64,000 nt of DNA from CALBRZ01 sp964511065. Lineage in GTDB: Bacteria; Planctomycetota; Planctomycetia; Pirellulales; S012-138. Positions 19,350 through 28,306 of the stretch are shown here, one piece after another. The notes under the pieces were generated by a model. It searched no databases, was not told the origin of the DNA, and was given only the letters and a program-made list of their open reading frames with translations. The stretch lies in assembly GCA_964511065.1 (NCBI GenBank), contig CAZEEG010000004.1, forward strand, positions 29,704 through 93,703. The letters run 5' to 3'. The position numbers were made by a program, and so were the translations under genes. Numbering within the stretch: the first letter of the stretch is position 1; every line of letters begins with the position of its first letter.

Positions 19350-20549
19350 TCAACGCGCCGGGGACACCGGGGCACCCTTTGGCGATGCGGCTTCCAAGAG
19401 TGCTTTCACCGGAATGCTGGTCAGCACGCAGTGCCGTTTCTCCGACGTATACACGATCCACAGAAAACCATCGTGCTCGATGGCGCTGGGATACGACCAC
19501 TCCGGGCCGGCCTTGAGCGCCGGGCTGCTCCCTTCGCGGATTTTCCACACCCGGGCGAAGGTATCTTCACCCGGCCGGCTGACCGCAAGAATCAGCATGT
19601 CGCGCCGCACGGCGCCGCCGGGCAGGTTGCATAGTACGTAGCGCTGCCCGGTGCTGAGCAGGCCCGCGTGAATCTTGGACGAATCCATGGGAAAGTTGTG
19701 TTCTTGAGGCCGCGACCATGTTCGCCCTTGATCGGTGCTGAAGAAGACCATCGAGCTGTCTTTTTCCCGGCGCACCAGCGCGGTGAGCCGATCCGGCTCG
19801 GCAATTACGGTCGTTTCGGGGTAGACGACGCGCCGATCGTCTTTGAATTGTTCGGCGGCCACCAGGGGAACCAGGTGCCACGGCTGCGTGAGATTCTCGC
19901 CTTGGCTGATGGCGACGGCCGGGATAACTGGTTTCTGGCCCGGTTTCTCCGCCATCCGCCCGGCCATCAGGAAGTTGCCATCGGCCAACCGCAGCGGTGG
20001 GCAGTTGGCGATGAACGGTCCACTGATGATGCCGCGGCTTTGCCACGAGTTGGTTGCCTCGTCCAGAACAAACGCCTCGCAGGCATGCACCAGGTCGGGA
20101 CCATCCTTCATCTGCGTGACGAAGGCGTAAAGCGTGCCGCGATGGGAAAACAGCGCGACCGGCACATACATGATCTTGCGTGCGCGGTCGGCCGCCACCA
20201 CTTCGGCCGCAGACCACGAACGCCCGCCATCGCTGGAACGCCGCGCACGAATGATCGAGGTGCCGATCATTTCAGCCCGGGGGCAGTTGTACCAGGCGGC
20301 GAATAAGGTCCCTTTGTGAGAAACGATCGCCGTGTCGTGCAGAAATTGAAAGCCGTCGCTTCCCGCCCGATGGACCACCACATCCACGGCACCGGGAGCC
20401 GATGCAATGGCGTCGCGCCGCGGAAACGGCACACGGCTATCCCAAAGTTCGATCCGGCCGCCATCGGATGGTTCCGCGGCATTGCCCGTGGTAGTCCATG
20501 CGCATGCCAATCCGACCGCGGCGAAGGTCGTGATGAAAAACCGAGCCAT
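19350..20549 (-). CDS. Secreted sialidase-family (BNR/Asp-box) protein
   Basis: The 399-residue protein starts with a signal peptide (FFITTFAAVGLACAWTTTGNA) and folds as a six-bladed propeller of the sialidase superfamily. Asp-boxes SSDGGRSW (105-112) and STDQGRTW (about 280) are visible. Proteins of this group in Planctomycetota occur in sets for degrading sulfated or sialylated glycans, but many have lost sialidase activity, and I did not identify a complete arginine triad. No other glycan-degradation gene is adjacent. The specific substrate is unknown. Confidence 0.85.
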   Translation of the reverse strand: MARFFITTFAAVGLACAWTTTGNAAEPSDGGRIELWDSRVPFPRRDAIASAPGAVDVVVHRAGSDGFQFLHDTAIVSHKGTLFAAWYNCPRAEMIGTSIIRARRSSDGGRSWSAAEVVAADRARKIMYVPVALFSHRGTLYAFVTQMKDGPDLVHACEAFVLDEATNSWQSRGIISGPFIANCPPLRLADGNFLMAGRMAEKPGQKPVIPAVAISQGENLTQPWHLVPLVAAEQFKDDRRVVYPETTVIAEPDRLTALVRREKDSSMVFFSTDQGRTWSRPQEHNFPMDSSKIHAGLLSTGQRYVLCNLPGGAVRRDMLILAVSRPGEDTFARVWKIREGSSPALKAGPEWSYPSAIEHDGFLWIVYTSEKRHCVLTSIPVKALLEAASPKGAPVSPAR

Positions 20550-20896
20550 CCCTTTGGAACTCCCCGCTATTTAAAAAGTTGCAAGTGCCTCAGCGACCAT
20601 GATTGATGGTTGCACCGCCAATGCCCGGTCGTCGAACGGGTCGGCGCCGGAAGTTTTTCGTTTTCCTGGGCCATTTCCGTATGGCCGAGGGCTGGCACCA
20701 AAGCGAGCGGACATTCGCTGCGCAGGTGTCAATAAGAGCATAACGGCCGCGTGCGCGTTCCGCTTCTCCAAGGCCACAATAGTCTGAAAAGCTGACCATG
20801 CCGCCGGGCGGTCGAAGCGAGTCGCCGTGAGACATCGGCGCAGTGGATTTGCTACAATGCCACCAGCCATCACCACCGCTTCTCTGGAGCATACCG
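20550..20896. other. Intergenic region between divergent genes
   Basis: No convincing gene is seen in these 347 bases. The sequence carries the promoter region for the small gene at 20897 and presumably the promoter of the sialidase-like gene on the other strand, for which I found no good match. Confidence 0.5.
20850..20858 (+). promoter_or_regulatory. Candidate extended -10 promoter
   Basis: TG at 20850-20851, one spacer base and TACAAT at 20853-20858 form an extended -10 element. There is no clear -35 box. The predicted start near 20865 would leave a leader of about 32 bases before ATG 20897. Confidence 0.4.
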
Positions 20897-21271
20897 ATGA
20901 GTGTCGAGAGAATCCGCGACGAAGGCCAGACGCTGAATCCTCCCACGGGAAAGGTACTGGGGATTGTCGATTCGCGCGAGGATTGCGAGCGAGTCGGCAA
21001 GGCGCTCGCCGAGGCCGGCATCGGGAAGGTGCATGCCCTGGTAGGTGAGGAGGGCATCCAATTGCTGGACCGGGTCAACCAGTTTTTCTTCAGCGATATG
21101 GAAGAGCGGATTCTGCGCCGTCACTTGGAGGAGTTGCAGGCAGGGAACGCGGTGATTGCCGTCGACGCAGCACCGGAGCAGGTGGATGAGGTGGTCCGGA
21201 TTGCCTCGGCGAACGGCGCAAGGCGACTGGTGCATTTCGGCACGCTGACGGTGCGTTGGCTGACCGAGTAA
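20897..21271 (+). CDS. Small cytoplasmic protein of unknown function
   Basis: The 124-residue soluble protein starts at ATG 20897 with GGAG upstream. It has two alpha/beta segments: VLGIVDSREDCERVGKAL early and ALVGEEGIQLLDRV in the middle, followed by a charged helix and AVDAAPEQVDEVVRIA. The first pattern recalls the general-stress-protein 17M (YflT-like) fold, in which a short strand and helix of this type recur, but the similarity is weak. It stands alone, convergent with the phosphonate-type transport operon. No function is assigned. Confidence 0.7.
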   Translation: MSVERIRDEGQTLNPPTGKVLGIVDSREDCERVGKALAEAGIGKVHALVGEEGIQLLDRVNQFFFSDMEERILRRHLEELQAGNAVIAVDAAPEQVDEVVRIASANGARRLVHFGTLTVRWLTE

Positions 21272-21362
21272 TGTTCATCACCTGCCAGGGGGCTCGTGCA
21301 GGCGCGACAAACCGCCGCTGCCGCCGCACGCTCACCGCGAGGGCTACGCCTCTCGGGCCCCA

Positions 21363-22184
21363 TCAACGAAGCCCATCGGAAAGGATGCGCCTGCGCGCCA
21401 GATTCGATACCTTCTCAGTAACGGCGACCAGCAACAAGATAGCCAGCGCCAGTGCCAACATGTCGTCGTGCCGCAGCAGTTTTTGCGAAAGGTAGAACTC
21501 AAAGCCAATCCCGCCTCCGCCGAACACTCCCAAGGCAATCGCCATGCGAATGTTGATATCAAAGGCGTACAGCCCATGGGCCAGCAGCGAGGGCTTGGCA
21601 GCAGGCAGAATGGCAAACTGAATTCGCTGCATTCGGTTAGCGCCCAGGGCCGCGACGGCATCGACCGGACCGCGGTCCACCGTTTCCAGGTCTTCGGCGA
21701 ACAACTTGCCGAACATACCCACGGTTCCGGCCACCAGGGCCAACACGGTGCTAAAGGTGCCAATCCCCACGGCAACCTGCATCATCAACATGATGACAAA
21801 CGTGGGGACCGCCCGTTGAATGCCCAGTACCGTTTGCAGCGCAAACCGCAGCCAAGGGTGCGGTGTTGTGTTCGACGCCATCAATACGGCCAGGCCCAGC
21901 GCGATCAGGCCACCCATCAGCGTACCCAAGAACGCTGCGCAGAGCGTGGTCATGATGGATGCATACAGTTGGGGGCGTTCCCACAGCAAGCTCACGTTGG
22001 GTGGCCAGGCGCGATCGAGCACGTCGTGAACGTGATGGAACTCGCGGACAATGGCCAGAGGATCAAACCCCAAGGCCGCCGCCGAACCGGCCAACAACAG
22101 CACGTAAGCCATCAGCAAGGTCGCTTGCTTTCGCAGTTTCGCCGAGGGCCTGCTGCGCGAGGAAAGGTTGACGTTGGCGCTCAT
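21363..22184 (-). CDS. phnE: PhnE-type ABC transporter permease (second)
   Basis: The 273-residue membrane protein is the second of two PhnE-like permeases of a phosphonate-class ABC importer. The binding-protein-dependent permease motif is present around AVAALGANRMQRIQFAILP (EAA-loop equivalent), and five to six hydrophobic helices are seen. The start ATG at 22184 follows GGGGAGG and overlaps the stop of the first phnE by ATGA. It is the last gene of the operon. Two different PhnE subunits presumably form a heterodimeric channel. Confidence 0.9.
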   Translation of the reverse strand: MSANVNLSSRSRPSAKLRKQATLLMAYVLLLAGSAAALGFDPLAIVREFHHVHDVLDRAWPPNVSLLWERPQLYASIMTTLCAAFLGTLMGGLIALGLAVLMASNTTPHPWLRFALQTVLGIQRAVPTFVIMLMMQVAVGIGTFSTVLALVAGTVGMFGKLFAEDLETVDRGPVDAVAALGANRMQRIQFAILPAAKPSLLAHGLYAFDINIRMAIALGVFGGGGIGFEFYLSQKLLRHDDMLALALAILLLVAVTEKVSNLARRRILSDGLR

Positions 22185-22996
22185 GTCAACCTCCCCTCGG
22201 CCAGCACGGCCCGGCGCCCGCGGTGCGAAACCTGCTCCACGCACACGATCAGCAGCACGACCACGAGAATAGCGGTCGACGCCCTTTCAAACTCCAGCAG
22301 GCTGATGGCTCGATACAACTCGTAGCCAATCCCTTGCCCTGCAATCCCGCCGAGAATCGTGGCAGCGCGGATGTTGATTTCAAACCGAAAGATCGATAGC
22401 GAGATCAGGCTCGGCAAGACCTGCGGCAGCACCGCGTAGCGCACCACCTGGCTCGGCCGGGCGCCGGTGGCCGCGAGCGCGTCGACCAGGTGCTGATCGA
22501 CTTCTTCCATGCAATCGGCAAACAACTTGCCCAACATGCCCACGCTGCCGGCCACCAGCGCAATCACGGCGGGAAACGGGCCCAGGCCATATGCGGCAAC
22601 ACAGATAAAGACGACGACAATTTCCGGCAACGCCCGTTCCAGGCTCAACATCAGCCGCAGCGGAATCCGGATCCAAGGGGGCGAAAGATTGCTCGCTGCC
22701 CCCACGGCCACGACCAAGGCAATGGCCACGGCCAAAGGCGTGGCCAGCAGCGCTAACAAGACCGTAACGGCGGCCTGCCACAGCATCTCTGGCAGTTGAG
22801 CCAGGGTAGGTTGCAGGAACAGCCCCAGCCTGGCCATGCCCGAAGGCAGTCCTCGGACCAGCTCTGCGACATCAATGCCGCACTGCACACTCGCCAGCCA
22901 GGCCGCCGCCCCGAGGGTGCAAAGCCAGGCCGCTTTCCGCACCAGCGGCCCGCTCCGATCGTGATCGCTTCGGACTATCACCGCGCTTAGCCCCAC
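22181..22996 (-). CDS. phnE: PhnE-type ABC transporter permease (first)
   Basis: This PhnE-like permease of about 271 residues has the family loop DALAATGARPSQVVRYAVLP and several membrane helices (LLALLATPLAVAIALVVAVG and others). There is no ATG near the expected N-terminus. GTG at 22996, which overlaps the phnC stop by ten bases, or GTG at 22981 just after it, are the likely starts; the frame stays open much further upstream, inside phnC, without meaning. The overlap suggests translational coupling with the ATPase. It works with the other PhnE to move the substrate across the inner membrane. Confidence 0.85.
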   Translation of the reverse strand: MGLSAVIVRSDHDRSGPLVRKAAWLCTLGAAAWLASVQCGIDVAELVRGLPSGMARLGLFLQPTLAQLPEMLWQAAVTVLLALLATPLAVAIALVVAVGAASNLSPPWIRIPLRLMLSLERALPEIVVVFICVAAYGLGPFPAVIALVAGSVGMLGKLFADCMEEVDQHLVDALAATGARPSQVVRYAVLPQVLPSLISLSIFRFEINIRAATILGGIAGQGIGYELYRAISLLEFERASTAILVVVLLIVCVEQVSHRGRRAVLAEGRLT

Positions 22997-23793
22997 GTAG
23001 CCAGCGAGCCGCCCGCACAACCGCCTGCGGCAGCGTTCATAACCGCTTTCAGCTCTGCGCCATACAGATCGGCCAGTTGCTGTGAATCCAGTTCCGGAGG
23101 GCCGTCGTAGAAAATCTGTCCCTCGCGAATACCCAAGATGCGCGTGCAAAACTGCGTGGCCAAGGAGGGCTGGTGAAAGACACCAAGGACGGGCGTGCTC
23201 TCCGAAAGCTTCGACAAGATGCTGACCACCGCGTGGGAATTCCGCGGGTCGAGACTGGAAACCGGCTCGTCGGCCAGGATCAACGCGGGCGATTGAAACA
23301 TGGCCCGGGCAATCGCCACCCGCTGCATCTCGCCGCCGCTCAGCGATCCGGCCTTGCGGTCCGCGAAGGAATCCATCTCCAGTCGCTGGAGCACCTGCAA
23401 GGCTTCGGCAGCTTCGCGGTTGGTGAAACCGAGCAGGCAGGAACGCAGCGGCGATATCTGCCCTAACCGTCCCATGAGTACGTTCTCCAGCACGGTCAGC
23501 CGGGGAACCAGGTTATGGTTTTGAAAGATGGTTCCTATCCGGCTGCGGGCCCGATGCAGATTCCGCCGCCGGGCCGTCGCCATATCGAACGTGTGTTGCC
23601 GATCGGGCCGAAAGCAGATACTGCCCGAATCAGGCCGCAACAATCCCAACAGGCAACGGATCGTCAGTGATTTGCCTGCCCCGCTGGGCCCCAATACGCC
23701 GACAAACTCTCCCGGGCGCACGCGAAACGTGATGCCGCGCAACAATTCGCGCCCGCCCGGCGTTCGCTTGGTCAGTTCGACGACATGGAGCAT
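22987..23793 (-). CDS. phnC: PhnC-type ABC transporter ATP-binding protein
   Basis: The 268-residue ATPase has Walker A GPSGAGKS (about 36), the family-typical GTIFQNHNLVPRLTVLENVLMG, signature LSGGEMQRVAIARA and Walker B LILADEPVSSLD. These are typical of PhnC, the energy subunit of phosphonate/phosphite importers. The switch histidine is in GVFHQPSLA. The gene starts three bases after phnD and overlaps the following permease. No C-P lyase gene (phnG-M) or phosphonatase gene is in the window, so the substrate is open. Confidence 0.93.
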   Translation of the reverse strand: MLHVVELTKRTPGGRELLRGITFRVRPGEFVGVLGPSGAGKSLTIRCLLGLLRPDSGSICFRPDRQHTFDMATARRRNLHRARSRIGTIFQNHNLVPRLTVLENVLMGRLGQISPLRSCLLGFTNREAAEALQVLQRLEMDSFADRKAGSLSGGEMQRVAIARAMFQSPALILADEPVSSLDPRNSHAVVSILSKLSESTPVLGVFHQPSLATQFCTRILGIREGQIFYDGPPELDSQQLADLYGAELKAVMNAAAGGCAGGSLATWG

Positions 23794-23796
23794 GCG

Positions 23797-24777
23797 CTAA
23801 TCCAATAGGTTCATATTCTCGACGCCCCGAGCAATCGTACGATAGTAGTCATACATGCTGTCATCGGCAGGCAAATAGATGGTACCGCGCGTATGGTATT
23901 GGCTGGTGACCAGTTGCCACGTCTCGGGATCATCGGTTTGCATCGACAGGTACGCCTCCTGAACGGCCTGTCGAAAATCCTCCGGCAAGTCGCCGCGGAT
24001 CGCAATCGGGCCGCCGGGCATGGGTGGCGAAGTCCACAGGATGCGATAGTCATCCTCGTTAATCAGTTGCTTTTCCAGCATCTTGCCCAAGGCGGCGTCG
24101 GCCACCGCCGCCAGATCCACCTTGCCTTCAATGGTGGTCAGCACACTGGACGTGTGGCTGGAGGTAAAGACCACGTTCTTGAACGTTTCCTCAGGCTTGA
24201 CGCCCAAGGTATCGAGATAGCCGCGAGGAACGAGATGCCCCGATGTCGATGCCGGATCGGTAAAGCTCAGGGTGAGCCCATCGCCTTGGGCGATGGCCTG
24301 CTCCAGCGATTCGATGCCGCTCTTGGCGCCGGTAATGATGACAGAGCGATAGGTGGATTGCTGGTTTTCGCCGGTTCCCCGCACGATGATCGGTTGCGCG
24401 TTGGCCATCTTGTGCGCCAACACGTAGCTAAACGCGCCGAATTCACAGACATCAATCTTGCCGGCCCGCATGGCTTCGATAGAAGCACTATAGGCGCCGG
24501 ATTGGACCGACGTCACCTCTATCTGGAGCTTGTTGCTCAGGTACGTTTCCAGTGCCCGAAACAGTTCCTGGCGGGCGATGCGTTCTGGCTCTTCTTCCGG
24601 AGGCACATAGCATAGCCGCAGGGTGCGAGGCCAACCGCGCTGATCGACCGACTCCGCGGGTGAGCATCCCGCGCACGCCATCATCGCCAGCATGACCGCG
24701 ATGGCCCCAGAGTGCGGCAATCCGCGATCAAGGCCGAGAAATGCAATTTGAACAATCCGTTTCAAGACATTGGGCAC
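23797..24777 (-). CDS. phnD: PhnD-type substrate-binding lipoprotein
   Basis: The 326-residue protein binds the transported oxyanion outside the membrane. It begins with GTG at 24777, ten bases after a GGGAG site, and has a hydrophobic signal ending in a lipobox with C38 (ACAGCSP). The body matches the PhnD/SsuA/transferrin-like group: LRLCYVPPEEEPERIARQEL, then a DVCEFGAFSYVLA ligand loop, then SFTDPASTSGHLVPRG, a phrase highly typical of PhnD. The gene begins 19 bases after the ArsI-fusion gene, so it belongs to the same transcript. Ligands in this family include phosphonates, phosphite and hypophosphite; an arsenical is also possible here. Confidence 0.92.
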   Translation of the reverse strand: MPNVLKRIVQIAFLGLDRGLPHSGAIAVMLAMMACAGCSPAESVDQRGWPRTLRLCYVPPEEEPERIARQELFRALETYLSNKLQIEVTSVQSGAYSASIEAMRAGKIDVCEFGAFSYVLAHKMANAQPIIVRGTGENQQSTYRSVIITGAKSGIESLEQAIAQGDGLTLSFTDPASTSGHLVPRGYLDTLGVKPEETFKNVVFTSSHTSSVLTTIEGKVDLAAVADAALGKMLEKQLINEDDYRILWTSPPMPGGPIAIRGDLPEDFRQAVQEAYLSMQTDDPETWQLVTSQYHTRGTIYLPADDSMYDYYRTIARGVENMNLLD

Positions 24778-24796
24778 GATGGAACAAGCTCCCAGT

Positions 24797-25882
24797 TCAG
24801 CGACCGCAGCAGGAGTCCCGGGCTTGTTGCTCCAGGGAACCGCCCGCTGGGCCAGAGCAGCAGCCGATCGGGTCGAGAATCACAAATTGCGATGCGGCGG
24901 CGCCCTGCAAAATGGCGGTCAACACGGCCGCATCTACGTATTGGAGTTCACCCCGATGAAACGTATGTCCCGTTTCATCGCGAACCTGGTCCAAAGGGCC
25001 TTTATAGATCACGCGAAAACGGTCCGTTGACTTCACATTGGGCTTTTGGGCCGAGATGCGCAGCTTGCGCAGTTCAACACCATCGACCTGAAAACAATGG
25101 ATATCCGCCAATTCGTCATAATAGATGTGCTCGAACCCCTGGCGCTTCAGGCGATCCAAAGGTTCGGTTTCCAACGGCACACGCTGAATCTTGGCGGCCA
25201 GGCCCGGCAGGTCGGGCTTGCCGGGAAACTCCGTCGCCGCTACGAGCCCTTGGATCACAACGCTGCCGCCGGGCTTCAACGCGCGATAGGCTTCGGCCAA
25301 GAGACGATCATACGCTTCCGGGGGAACATCGGCATTTAACAATCCGCACAAGCGGACTTCGTCCAAGGCAGCATCGGGAGAATCCAATGCCGGTGGAACC
25401 GGATCGGGCAGGCGATACTCCCACACCGCCGGCGACGGCGAAGCTGGCTCCAGCACCGGACGCTCCTCAGGGTTCTCAAATCCCGAGTGCTCGAGATCCT
25501 CCAAGAGGTGATAGATTTCCCATAGATTATGATCGGGATCGGTGACCCAGATTTTGTTGCCCCGCGCATAGCAACAGGCAACCTGGTCCTGCTTCTTGAG
25601 CGGGAATCCGGCCTGTTCCAGCCTCGCTTCGATGGCCAACAGGCCGGTAGCATCGCGAAACCGCAATCCTACATGATTCAGGGTTCCGCCTGGGGCGTGC
25701 CTCTGGGGCGAAAGAACCAAAACCAAGGGAGGATCCACCAGCGAAAACTCTACATAGTCGGCATAGTGCTTCGCAGGCTCGACACCAAACAGCAGCCGAT
25801 AGAATTCAACAGCCCGATCCAGCTCGGATACGAACAGTCCTACGTGCATTTGGGTGGTGGTCGTGGTCGTCGTCGAGGCCAT
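24797..25882 (-). CDS. arsI: ArsI-type C-As lyase domain fused to a methyltransferase-like domain
   Basis: The N-terminal 130 residues are a VOC (glyoxalase/dioxygenase-fold) domain of the ArsI/CadI group, Fe(II)-dependent enzymes that cleave the carbon-arsenic bond of trivalent organoarsenicals. The expected ligands H13, H70 and E122 and the vicinal pair C103-C104 (VACCYARGN) that binds arsenic are all present. Residues about 165-330 resemble the C-terminal half of a class I methyltransferase (EAYRALKPGGSVVIQG), but the SAM-binding GxGxG motif is missing, so methyl transfer is doubtful. The end carries two more CC pairs (C341-C342 and C358-C359), as in arsenic-binding tails. The start is ATG 25882. 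It precedes phnD by 19 bases. Confidence 0.85.
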   Translation of the reverse strand: MASTTTTTTTQMHVGLFVSELDRAVEFYRLLFGVEPAKHYADYVEFSLVDPPLVLVLSPQRHAPGGTLNHVGLRFRDATGLLAIEARLEQAGFPLKKQDQVACCYARGNKIWVTDPDHNLWEIYHLLEDLEHSGFENPEERPVLEPASPSPAVWEYRLPDPVPPALDSPDAALDEVRLCGLLNADVPPEAYDRLLAEAYRALKPGGSVVIQGLVAATEFPGKPDLPGLAAKIQRVPLETEPLDRLKRQGFEHIYYDELADIHCFQVDGVELRKLRISAQKPNVKSTDRFRVIYKGPLDQVRDETGHTFHRGELQYVDAAVLTAILQGAAASQFVILDPIGCCSGPAGGSLEQQARDSCCGR

Positions 25883-25952
25883 GGTTAGTACGGCTCCCGG
25901 GTGTGATTTGCGTTGCGGAATGCGCGCCTGCCATCAACAGGGTAGGGGGCCT

Positions 25953-27047
25953 CTAGCCGTTGCGAACGGTCACACCTGCGACCGCCGCGGCCCCGCAAGA
26001 TTCGTTCTCTGCCTGCACATCCGGATCCAGAAAAAGGAAGTCGCTCGCGGCCTGGCCGCGGCGCAGCAAATGCCAGAGCGATTCGTCAATCGCCATGCGC
26101 TGGCCGCGTTGGAACAGGTTGCCCTCTATGCTCACGGCTTCAAACGGTCCCTTGTAAAGGACGCGGCGTGTCCTGCCGGCGGCAGGTTCGGGTTTCCAGC
26201 CTCGCAGCCGCGTCTGCCGAAGGGCAACGCCGTTGTGCGTTAGTTCCGGTTCGCGGCTGAGGTGCAGGAACTCGACGGCTGCGAACCCGGCCGATTCCAT
26301 GGCCTCTTTCGGCTCGCTAAGGTGAGGCAATCGCGAAAGTTCAATGGCCACGTTTGAGATGGATAGGTGCTCATCGTAGCACGACTGATCCGCCGTCAGA
26401 CATCGGACCAGGAGCCTTCCCCCGGGCCGCAACACCCGGTAAGCCTCGCGCAGCAGCCCTTCAAGCTGGGCCGTGGAAAGCCGCGCATTGAATGTCCCGG
26501 AAAGCCGGACTTCGTCCAAGCTTCCGTCGGGATGAGGGATGGACGCCGGGGCAGGGTGGGTGATGAAATGCTCCCAAACCTGGCGACTGGGCGGCTCGGG
26601 GGCGAACGCTTCCTCGCCCTCCAGAGCTTGCCGCGTCAGGCGGGGATCAACATCCTCCTCAATCCAATAAATCCCCCAATAATTGCCATCCGGGTCGGCG
26701 ACCCAGCATTTCTTCTGCCGGGCATATCCGCACATGGTGCATTCCTGGTACCTGGTTTCCAGTCCCTGGACCTGGAGCCGCTCCCGCAGGGCATGAAGCT
26801 GCGATTCTCTGGGCAACCTCAAACCCAGGCTGCTCAGCGAAACGCCCGACGATGGCGGTGAAGGCACCAGCGAAAACACCACCGGGGGTTCATCCATTTC
26901 GAACTTGCAGTAGTCTGCGTGGAGCTTCGCAGGTTCCTTTCCAAATAGAATGCGGTAGAAATCGACCGAACGCTTCAGATCGGAAACATTGATCGATATA
27001 TGAAACGTGGTGGGATGGTCGATCACCGTCAGAACAGGAAGTTCCAT
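25953..27047 (-). CDS. ArsI-like/methyltransferase-like fusion protein, probably without metal site
   Basis: The 364-residue paralogue of the downstream gene has the same two-part layout: a VOC domain (about 12-130) and a partial methyltransferase-like region (EAYRVLRPGGRLLVR) without a GxGxG motif. H16 remains, but the second ligand position is S73 (LSSLGLRL where the neighbour has LNHVGLRF) and the glutamate is G125 (WGIY for WEIY). The vicinal cysteine pair is changed to C106-G107, with an extra cysteine at C103. The protein also lacks the C-terminal CC pairs. It may be an inactive regulator or partner of the active copy, or bind another ligand. The gene is 70 bases upstream of the other copy on the same strand and probably first in the operon. 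Confidence 0.82.
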   Translation of the reverse strand: MELPVLTVIDHPTTFHISINVSDLKRSVDFYRILFGKEPAKLHADYCKFEMDEPPVVFSLVPSPPSSGVSLSSLGLRLPRESQLHALRERLQVQGLETRYQECTMCGYARQKKCWVADPDGNYWGIYWIEEDVDPRLTRQALEGEEAFAPEPPSRQVWEHFITHPAPASIPHPDGSLDEVRLSGTFNARLSTAQLEGLLREAYRVLRPGGRLLVRCLTADQSCYDEHLSISNVAIELSRLPHLSEPKEAMESAGFAAVEFLHLSREPELTHNGVALRQTRLRGWKPEPAAGRTRRVLYKGPFEAVSIEGNLFQRGQRMAIDESLWHLLRRGQAASDFLFLDPDVQAENESCGAAAVAGVTVRNG

Positions 27048-27199
27048 AGCGCCTTACCTGGTGGAGCCGCCTATTGCGGCAGGAAGGGTTGGTTGTTGCG
27101 CCGCACGGAAATCCATCACTGCTCCATTACTGCTTCATGCCAAAATCGGAAATCAATGGAAACGCCCGTGCGGCCAGCGTTTGCCGCGCCGCCTGCCGA

Positions 27200-28306
27200 C
27201 TATTGCCAATGATCGCTATCGAGAATGCCGCCGCTGGCCCGGCTGGCCAGTTCGCGCCATGTGTTCAGGTCGATATCGTCGGCCACGTATCGGACCGAGG
27301 TATCGCCCAGCGCGACGTTAACCCCATTGGCATGCAGGCTGCGTGCACCGCGCCAGCCAACCGCCAGGTACTGCCGATTCTGAATGCCGACGTACTGGCC
27401 AATCAAACTTCCGATGCAGTCTGGTTGATGAAAGTTCGGTGGATACCAGTGGTTGTAGGCCGTGCAGCGCATCTCCCCCTTGGCCCAACTGAAGCCGCGG
27501 TGGTTAACCACGTTCCAGCGTTCGGCCGTGGCGCACGATGACTCGGTCACGTGCCCATCGGGATGGTTGGGGTAAGCATAGTATCGGGCCGGATCGCTCG
27601 GCCTGGTGTTCGTATTTTCGCCACCACCGCCCAGCAGGCTTTCTGACAGGAAAACCGTATTGCTCAGGCCATCGCTGATTTCGCTCACGCGCACGCGGGA
27701 ATTCAGAAAGAACACGCCGTCGGCCCCCACGCCATTGGGTTCCTCGAACGTGATGCCGCCGTCTTTTCCTGTCCCCACACAAGCGACGTAGTTCGTGGGC
27801 CCAAAGGATTGAATCCCCCGTCCGAGATCGGCCGAAACCGGGCGCATCCGGTCGCTGGGGCACAGGAAGATTTTCATCGTCTGGTTGAGTGCGATCAGGT
27901 TGCCCTCACTGATGATGTTGCCGCCGCCATCCGGATTGGGAATGTAGTAAGGGATGGAAGTATCCATCGTGCTGGCCACATTCTCTTGTTCCAGGTAGGG
28001 AATCAACTCCGCAAAAGTCCCCCACTGGTAAGAGTGCATCGGGATCGTGGGATACAGCGGCGAAATCTTGGCATGCTGGCCGACCGGGTAGTGCTGCCGC
28101 GCGGACTCAAAATTGGCCGTGGCCAGCGAAAGTTGCCGGAGGTTACTCACACACTCGGTCCGCCGCGCCGATTCCCGCGCTTGCTGGACCGCAGGTGTGA
28201 TGATCGCAGCCAACAAGGTAATAATCGCGGCGACCACCAACAATTCGATCAGCGTGAAACCCTCGCGCCCCGTGCGGCGGGCGCCTCGTCTTCGCGTTGG
28301 AAGCAT
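27200..28306 (-). CDS. DUF1559 protein with type IV prepilin-like N-terminus
   Basis: The 368-residue protein has a type III signal with cleavage expected between G16 and F17 (REG|FTLIELLVV), the essential E21 and a hydrophobic helix up to about residue 45. The DUF1559 (SBP_bac_10) domain fills the rest, with the typical RTECVSNLRQLSLA start and the C-terminal HANGVNVALGDTSVRYV motif. Dozens of copies of this family are present in many planctomycete genomes; they are presumed pseudopilin-like secreted or surface proteins. Substrate or role is unknown. It is separated by 152 bases from the ArsI-like gene downstream. Confidence 0.95.
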   Translation of the reverse strand: MLPTRRRGARRTGREGFTLIELLVVAAIITLLAAIITPAVQQARESARRTECVSNLRQLSLATANFESARQHYPVGQHAKISPLYPTIPMHSYQWGTFAELIPYLEQENVASTMDTSIPYYIPNPDGGGNIISEGNLIALNQTMKIFLCPSDRMRPVSADLGRGIQSFGPTNYVACVGTGKDGGITFEEPNGVGADGVFFLNSRVRVSEISDGLSNTVFLSESLLGGGGENTNTRPSDPARYYAYPNHPDGHVTESSCATAERWNVVNHRGFSWAKGEMRCTAYNHWYPPNFHQPDCIGSLIGQYVGIQNRQYLAVGWRGARSLHANGVNVALGDTSVRYVADDIDLNTWRELASRASGGILDSDHWQ

